Below, one piece after another: positions 59,454-64,000 of a DNA stretch of 64,000 nt; positions within the stretch are counted from its first letter, which is position 1, and each line of letters opens with the position of its first letter. Source of the DNA: Streptomyces glaucescens (lineage in GTDB: Bacteria; Actinomycetota; Actinomycetes; Streptomycetales; Streptomycetaceae); assembly GCF_000761215.1 (NCBI RefSeq), contig NZ_CP009438.1:6428501-6492500 (forward strand), in the 5' to 3' direction. The notes below the pieces were generated by a model. It saw only the letters and a program-made list of their open reading frames with translations. It did not search any database and was not told where the DNA came from. A program made the position numbers and the translations under genes.

Positions 59454-61064
59454 ATGCCCTCCCCTTCCCTGCCCGTTGCCGCCCCGCCCGCCGCGTCCCC
59501 GCCCACGGACGCGCCCCGCGGCGTACGGGACAACCCGTGGCTGACCCTCGTCGCCGTCGCCTTCGGGCTGTTCATGGTCGGACTCGACGGTTCCGTCGTC
59601 TCCATCGCCAACCCGGAGATCGGCCGCGCCCTGCACGCGAGCACCGCCGACCTGCAATGGGTCACCAACTCCTACCTCCTGGCGCTCGCCGCCGCCCTGA
59701 TCCTCGGCGGCAAGCTGGGCGACCGCTTCGGGCGGCGCACCCTGTACCTGACCGGCGTCGCGGGCTTCACCGTCGCCTCCGTCGCCATCGGACTCGCCGG
59801 GTCCATCGAGGGCGTCATCGCCTTCCGCGCCGTACAGGGCTTCTTCGGCGCCCTGCTGATGCCGAACACCCTCGCGCTGCTGCGCGCCGTGTTCCCGCCG
59901 CGCAAGTTCGGGATGGCGGTCGGCATCTGGGCGATGGTCTCCTCGGTGTCCACCGCTCTCGGGCCCATCGTCGGCGGCCTGCTGGTCCAGCACGTCGACT
60001 GGGAGTCGGTCTTCTACCTCAACGCCCCCATCGGCGTCGTCGCGCTCGTCTTCAGCGCCCTGGTCCTGCCGCAGAGCAGGAACACCGCCGCCGCGCGGGA
60101 GACGTTCGACATCCTCGGGGTCGTCCTGCTGGCGGCCGGCCTGCTCGCCGTCGTCCTCGGTGTCGTCAAGGGCGAGACATGGGGCTGGACAGCGGCCGGC
60201 ACCCTGGGCGCCATCGCCGCCGGCGTACTGCTCCTGCTGGTCTTCGGCTGGTACGAGACGCGTGTCGCGCACCCGCTCCTGCCCATGCGCCTGTTCCGCA
60301 GCCCGTCCCTGGCGATCGGCACGGTCATCACCGCACTGAACTTCTTCGTGCTGCTCGGCGTGATCTTCTTCGTCATGCTCTACCTGCAGAACGTCCGCGG
60401 CTTCACCCCCGTCGAGGCGGGCGTGCGCACCCTGCCGCTGAGTCTGGCCTCGGTGGTCGCCTCCCCGCTCGGCGCCAAGCTGACCGAGAGGTTCGGGCCG
60501 CGCCTGACCATGCCCCTCGGCATGGTCCTCCAGGCCGCCGCCGCCTTCGCCCTGCTCACCTGGACCGCCGAGTCCGCGTACGCCACGATGTGGCCGCCCT
60601 TCATCGCCCTCGGCCTCGGCGTCGGCATGGTGATGTCCGCCTCCTCCGAGGCGATCGTCGGCGGCGCACCGGTCCGGGACGGCGGTGTGGCGGGCGGACT
60701 CCAGGCCACGGCGCTCCAGGTCGGCGGCGCACTCGGCACCTCCGTCCTCGTCTCGCTCATCAGCGGCCGGGTCGGCGCCACCCTCCCCGGCGCCCTCGCC
60801 GACGCCGGCGTCCCGGCACCGCTGGCCCAGGGCCTGGGGGAGGCCAAGGACGCCGTCGCCATGGGCGTCGCCCCCGTCTCCGACGACATGCCGGCCCGGG
60901 TGGCGAACGCGGTCGTCGAGGGCAGCCACACCGCCTTCATGTCCGGGGTGCACAGCGCCGCCCTGGTCACCGGGGTACTGACCGTCCTCGGCGCCGTGAT
61001 CGCGGCACTCGGGGTGCGCGGCCGACCGTCCCAGGAGGGGGAGTCACCGGCCGCCGGGGGATGA
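59454..61064 (+). CDS. MFS drug exporter, DHA2 (EmrB/QacA) family
   Basis: The 536-residue transporter has about 14 membrane helices, the DHA2 count. Motif A is GGKLGDRFGRRTLYL, motif C-like sequence is ALGPIVGGLL, and the TM1 segment FMVGLDGSVVSIANPEIG carries the acidic residue typical of this family. It would export lipophilic drugs or own metabolites using the proton gradient. The start ATG lacks a clear ribosome site, and a palindromic operator plus short leader ORF precede it, suggesting inducible expression. Confidence 0.92.
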   Translation: MPSPSLPVAAPPAASPPTDAPRGVRDNPWLTLVAVAFGLFMVGLDGSVVSIANPEIGRALHASTADLQWVTNSYLLALAAALILGGKLGDRFGRRTLYLTGVAGFTVASVAIGLAGSIEGVIAFRAVQGFFGALLMPNTLALLRAVFPPRKFGMAVGIWAMVSSVSTALGPIVGGLLVQHVDWESVFYLNAPIGVVALVFSALVLPQSRNTAAARETFDILGVVLLAAGLLAVVLGVVKGETWGWTAAGTLGAIAAGVLLLLVFGWYETRVAHPLLPMRLFRSPSLAIGTVITALNFFVLLGVIFFVMLYLQNVRGFTPVEAGVRTLPLSLASVVASPLGAKLTERFGPRLTMPLGMVLQAAAAFALLTWTAESAYATMWPPFIALGLGVGMVMSASSEAIVGGAPVRDGGVAGGLQATALQVGGALGTSVLVSLISGRVGATLPGALADAGVPAPLAQGLGEAKDAVAMGVAPVSDDMPARVANAVVEGSHTAFMSGVHSAALVTGVLTVLGAVIAALGVRGRPSQEGESPAAGG

Positions 61065-61112
61065 CCCACCCCCCTTGCGGCAGCCGGGGGATGACCCACC
61101 CTCCTGCGGCAG
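61053..61112. repeat. 30-bp tandem repeat covering the exporter stop codon
   Basis: Two tandem copies of about 30 bp (61053-61082 and 61083-61112), each beginning GCCGGGGGATGACCCACCC and ending GCGGCA, differ at few positions. The first copy includes the last codons and stop of the exporter gene. Confidence 0.8.
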
Positions 61113-61115
61113 TCG

Positions 61116-61150
61116 GGCGCGCGGCGGAACCGAAGGCTCCGCCGCGCGCC
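61116..61150. terminator. Bidirectional hairpin terminator
   Basis: GGCGCGCGGCGGA (61116-61128) and TCCGCCGCGCGCC (61138-61150) form a perfect 13-bp stem with a 9-nt loop. It lies between the convergent exporter gene and the sugar-transport operon and can serve both. Confidence 0.85.
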
Positions 61151-61177
61151 GGGTCACCGTCCGTCGCTCCTCCCGCG

Positions 61178-62038
61178 CTACTTCGTCGCCCCTTGCGCGA
61201 AGCCGTTGTAGATGTAGCGCTGGAGGAAGAGGAAGACCAGCAGGGTGGGCAGGATGACGAGGATCGCTCCCGCGGAGATGTTCTCCCAGTGCGCGCCGAA
61301 CGGCCCCTTGAAGCGGAACAGCGCGGTGGAGATGGTGCCGAGGTCCTCCGAGGGCATGTAGAGGAAGGGGATGTAGAAGTCGTTGTACGTGGTGATGCCC
61401 TTGATGATGACGACCGTGGCGATCGCCGGCTTCAGCATCGGAAAGATGATCTTCCGGTAGATGGTGAAGGCGTTCGCCCCGTCCAGCCGCGCGGCCTCGT
61501 CCAGCGACGTCGGGATGCCCCGGATGAACTGCAGGAAGATGTAGATCGACACGATGTCCGTGCCCATGTAGAGCAGGATCGGCGCCCAGCGCGTGTCGAA
61601 CAGGCCGAAGCTGTTGACCACCTGGAAGGTCGCCACCTGCGTGGTCACCCCGGGCACCAGCGTGGCGATCAGGAACAGGGCCATCACCAGCTTCTTGAAC
61701 CGGAACTCGAAGCGGTCGACGGCGTACGCGGTCATCGAGCCGATGACGACCGTGCCGGTGATGGAGAACAGCAGGATGAACGCGGTGTTCCCGAAGGCCG
61801 TGAGCATATGGCCGTCGGTGAAGGCGGTCGCGTAGTTGGAGAAGTTCAGCCAGTCGTCCGGCAGGCTCAGCGCACCGCCGCCGTCGGCGACCTCCCGGGA
61901 CGTCTTCAGCGAGGTGAGGAACACGACGGCGAGCGGGATCAGCACCACGAGGGACGCGACGACGAGCGACACGTAGGTCAGCGTGGTGGCGATGCCGAGG
62001 GACCGGCGCCGCGGTCGGCCGGGGGCGGTGAGGGTCAT
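61178..62038 (-). CDS. Carbohydrate ABC transporter permease (MalG-like)
   Basis: The 286-residue inner-membrane permease has six helices and the EAA loop SLDEAARLDGANAFTIYRKIIFPMLKPA that contacts the ATPase. The MalG-type C-terminus YNGFAQGATK is standard for sugar permeases. It overlaps the upstream permease as ATGA and forms the importer channel with it. No ATPase gene is seen in the window; Streptomyces sugar importers usually share MsiK. Confidence 0.95.
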   Translation of the reverse strand: MTLTAPGRPRRRSLGIATTLTYVSLVVASLVVLIPLAVVFLTSLKTSREVADGGGALSLPDDWLNFSNYATAFTDGHMLTAFGNTAFILLFSITGTVVIGSMTAYAVDRFEFRFKKLVMALFLIATLVPGVTTQVATFQVVNSFGLFDTRWAPILLYMGTDIVSIYIFLQFIRGIPTSLDEAARLDGANAFTIYRKIIFPMLKPAIATVVIIKGITTYNDFYIPFLYMPSEDLGTISTALFRFKGPFGAHWENISAGAILVILPTLLVFLFLQRYIYNGFAQGATK

Positions 62039-63003
62039 ACGAGGTCCACCTTCTCGTCGGGCACCAGGCGGCGCTGGACCCACGTGATCAGCAGGATGAT
62101 CAGCAGCAGCACCACGGCGCAGGCCGAGGCCAGGCCGGTCTTGTTGAACTGGAACGCGAGCTTCACCGTCTGGATCACGAAGGTCGAGGTGCCGGTCGCG
62201 CCGCCGGTCATGATGTACGGGATCTCGAAGACGGACAGCGATCCGGAGATCGCCAGGATGACGCTCAGGCTGAGCACCGGGCGGATGCCGGGGACGATGA
62301 TGTGCCGGAACTGCTGCCGGCGGGTGGCCCCGTCGAGCTGCGCCGCCTCGTACAGTTCGCCGGGCACGGACTGGATCGCACCGAGGAACAGCACGAAGTT
62401 CAGCCCGGTGAAGCGCCACACGGAGACCCCGGCGAGCGAGGTGTTGGCCGACTCGGGGTCGCCCAGCCAGGCGTGGTCGGTGCCGGCGCCGAGGAACGAC
62501 AGGATCGCGTCGAGCGTGCCGCCGTCCTGGAAGAAGTACAGGAAGACGAACCCGATGGCGACCCCGTTGATCAGGTAGGGGAAGAACAGGATGCCCTTGA
62601 AGAGGTTCCTGAACCGCAGGTCGAAGCTGAGCACGGTGGCGAACCAGAGCGCGATGGCGATCTGCACGACGGACGCCGCCAGGTAGTACAGGCTGACCGC
62701 GAACACCCGGAACAGCTCGGGCCGGGTGAACAGCTGGACGTAGTTGTCCGCGCCGACGTGGTGGCGGTCGGGGCTGACGCCGTCCCAGTCGGTGAAGCTG
62801 TAGTAGATCATGTTGCCGACCGGCACGTACGTGAACGTGACCAGCAGGGCGAGGGGGACCAGCAGGAACAGCCAGGGGGTGACCCGGCGCAGGGGATGGT
62901 CGCGCCAGGTGCGCGGCCGGCCGGCGGAACGCCGGGTGCGCCGCTCGCCGGGGTGCGGCGCGGCGGGCGGCGGGGCCGCGGTCGAGGTGGTGGTGCGGGT
63001 CAT
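62035..63003 (-). CDS. Carbohydrate ABC transporter permease (MalF/UgpA-like)
   Basis: The 322-residue permease has a disordered Pro/Ala/Arg N-terminus, six helices and the EAA loop ELYEAAQLDGATRRQQFRHIIVPGIRP. It partners with the MalG-like protein encoded next. ATG 63003 (MTRTTTS) is preferred for family resemblance; GTG 63045, 14 codons earlier with GGGGAG upstream, is an equally defensible start. The sugar is unknown. Confidence 0.93.
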   Translation of the reverse strand: MTRTTTSTAAPPPAAPHPGERRTRRSAGRPRTWRDHPLRRVTPWLFLLVPLALLVTFTYVPVGNMIYYSFTDWDGVSPDRHHVGADNYVQLFTRPELFRVFAVSLYYLAASVVQIAIALWFATVLSFDLRFRNLFKGILFFPYLINGVAIGFVFLYFFQDGGTLDAILSFLGAGTDHAWLGDPESANTSLAGVSVWRFTGLNFVLFLGAIQSVPGELYEAAQLDGATRRQQFRHIIVPGIRPVLSLSVILAISGSLSVFEIPYIMTGGATGTSTFVIQTVKLAFQFNKTGLASACAVVLLLIILLITWVQRRLVPDEKVDLV

Positions 63004-63083
63004 AGCGGGCCAGAACCTTTCGTCGTCCTCACGGGGCGCCGGCACGACTGCTCCCCGCCGGGGCGGGCGCAGCCGTGCGCCGG

Positions 63084-64000
63084 TCAGGAGCCGGCGGTCC
63101 GGGCGGCCTCGGCCCAGCGCCGGTCGAGGTCGTCGAAGTAGTCCTCGAGCGACCCGTCCTGGGCGCCCCGGGCGATGTCGACCAGCTTCTGCCGGTAGTC
63201 CTGCTTGTTCAGGCCGATCTCGGAGGCGTTGTCGATCGCGTTGACCTCGGCGGTCTTCGCCTCCGAACGCTCCACCAGCTTGACATCGTTGTCAACATAG
63301 TCTTCGAGCGTGCCCGGCAAGGGCTCCGACTTCAGCGCCGAGACGGCGCCCTCGTGCGCGGAGTAGCCGGACTTCTCGGTGAACCAGTCGATCCAGGCGC
63401 GCGCGGCGGGCTTGTGCTCGGAGTGGATGTTCACGGCCATCTGGTAGTCCGACACCAGCGTGGCGCAGAACTGGCCGTCCGACTGGTGCGGGAAGGGCAT
63501 GAACCCGATGTCGTCGGGGTTCTCGCCGGCCTTCTCGGCGGCGTCGCGCAGCTGCGTGACGGCCCAGGAGCCGAGCAGCATGCTGCCGATCTCCCCCTTG
63601 GCCAGCAGCGTCTTGGAGGACTCCCAGTTGGTGGTGCTCGGGTCCTTCTCGGAGAGCTTCGCGTGGACGATGTCGTGCAGCAGCGTGTCGATCACGTTGA
63701 GGTCGGAGCCCTTCCGCCAGGGCTTGTCGATCGCGGAGAGCTTGTCGGAGGCCTGGCTGTCACAGCTGACCGAGCCGATGCTGTTGGTCCACGGGCTGCT
63801 GAGCGGCCAGCCGTCCTTGAAGTTGGTGTAGTACGGAGTGGCCCCGGTCTTCTCCCCGACCGCCTTCAGGTCGTCGAGGAACTCCCGCGGGCTGGTGGGC
63901 CAGCCGGTGATCCCGGCCCGCTTCCACAGCGCCTTGTTGTAGACGAAGCCGTTGGCCGTGCCGAAGGCGGCGATGCCGTAGGTCCTGCCGTCCACGTCCG
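63084..64000 (-). CDS. Extracellular sugar-binding protein (5' end beyond the window)
   Basis: About 304 C-terminal residues of a family 1 solute-binding protein are present; the N-terminus with its expected lipoprotein signal lies beyond 64000. The YGIAAFGTANGFVYNKALWKRAGI segment is the typical hinge region of oligosaccharide-binding proteins, and LLAKGEIGSMLLGSWAV is another family mark. It delivers a sugar to the two permeases encoded downstream in the same operon. Confidence 0.93.
   Translation of the reverse strand, partial: DVDGRTYGIAAFGTANGFVYNKALWKRAGITGWPTSPREFLDDLKAVGEKTGATPYYTNFKDGWPLSSPWTNSIGSVSCDSQASDKLSAIDKPWRKGSDLNVIDTLLHDIVHAKLSEKDPSTTNWESSKTLLAKGEIGSMLLGSWAVTQLRDAAEKAGENPDDIGFMPFPHQSDGQFCATLVSDYQMAVNIHSEHKPAARAWIDWFTEKSGYSAHEGAVSALKSEPLPGTLEDYVDNDVKLVERSEAKTAEVNAIDNASEIGLNKQDYRQKLVDIARGAQDGSLEDYFDDLDRRWAEAARTAGS

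Overview
The window is high-GC DNA with strongly G/C-ending codons, frequent GTG/TTG starts and tight GTGA, ATGA and TGATG gene overlaps. Together with a complete hopanoid (hpn/shc) cluster, a c-di-AMP riboswitch in front of a LysM/M23 peptidase, a DUF6126 mini-protein and SAV_2336-type proteins, this points to a Streptomyces chromosome. The gene order resembles the arm-proximal SCO67xx region of S. coelicolor as I remember it. That comparison is from memory, not from a search.

Layout. 1-9.1 kb: a saccharopine-dehydrogenase-like oxidoreductase, a MmcQ/YjbR protein, a coupled fatty-acid/CoA operon (CaiB/BaiF racemase, thiolase, FadB-type multifunctional enzyme), a MerR regulator and an asparagine-type permease. 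9.2-21.1 kb: two divergent secreted peptidases (M1 and S15), a D-amino-acid-oxidase-like protein, an ABC-F ATPase, Tex, a 44-residue mini-protein, a GlxA regulator with an isonitrile-hydratase-like partner, and an enoyl-CoA hydratase. 21.4-24.9 kb: an RsbW-like ATPase, idi, a CDF metal exporter and galE.

25.3-32.3 kb is one coupled operon: two CDP-alcohol phosphatidyltransferases, a LicC/IPCT-like nucleotidyltransferase, an archaeal-type sn-glycerol-1-phosphate dehydrogenase, a GT2 glycosyltransferase and a TagGH/Wzm-Wzt-type ABC exporter. It looks like a pathway for an exported glycerol-phosphate glycoconjugate. A PHO-box-like repeat lies upstream. 32.6-43 kb is the hopanoid operon: hpnC, hpnD, an unexplained low-complexity ORF, hpnE, a polyprenyl diphosphate synthase, shc, hpnG, hpnH and an HpnO-like aminotransferase. 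Small coupled ORFs sit at its head and before the aminotransferase, where S. coelicolor carries ispG and dxs. An XRE-cupin regulator with a double operator and a DUF6126 protein follow.

43.8-51.8 kb: a tyrosine phosphatase, a GH36 alpha-galactosidase with two DnaA-box-like direct repeats upstream, a riboswitch-controlled M23 peptidase, an SGNH hydrolase, a TetR regulator and an MBL-fold hydrolase.

51.9-58.9 kb is the strongest candidate for an unusual system: three consecutive genes encoding DUF4062-VMAP-C, a MoxR AAA ATPase, and a 1416-residue SAV_2336(vWA-like)-TIR-NB-ARC-TPR protein. This matches the ternary vWA-MoxR-VMAP conflict systems known from comparative genomics, with a TIR/STAND module fused in. 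Its right edge abuts what looks like the C-terminal remnant of a flavin reductase, suggesting an insertion boundary. 59.2-64 kb: a strong AT-rich palindromic operator/promoter, a short leader ORF, a DHA2 drug exporter, and on the minus strand a carbohydrate ABC importer whose binding-protein gene runs off the window. I saw no tRNA, rRNA, CRISPR array or transposase.
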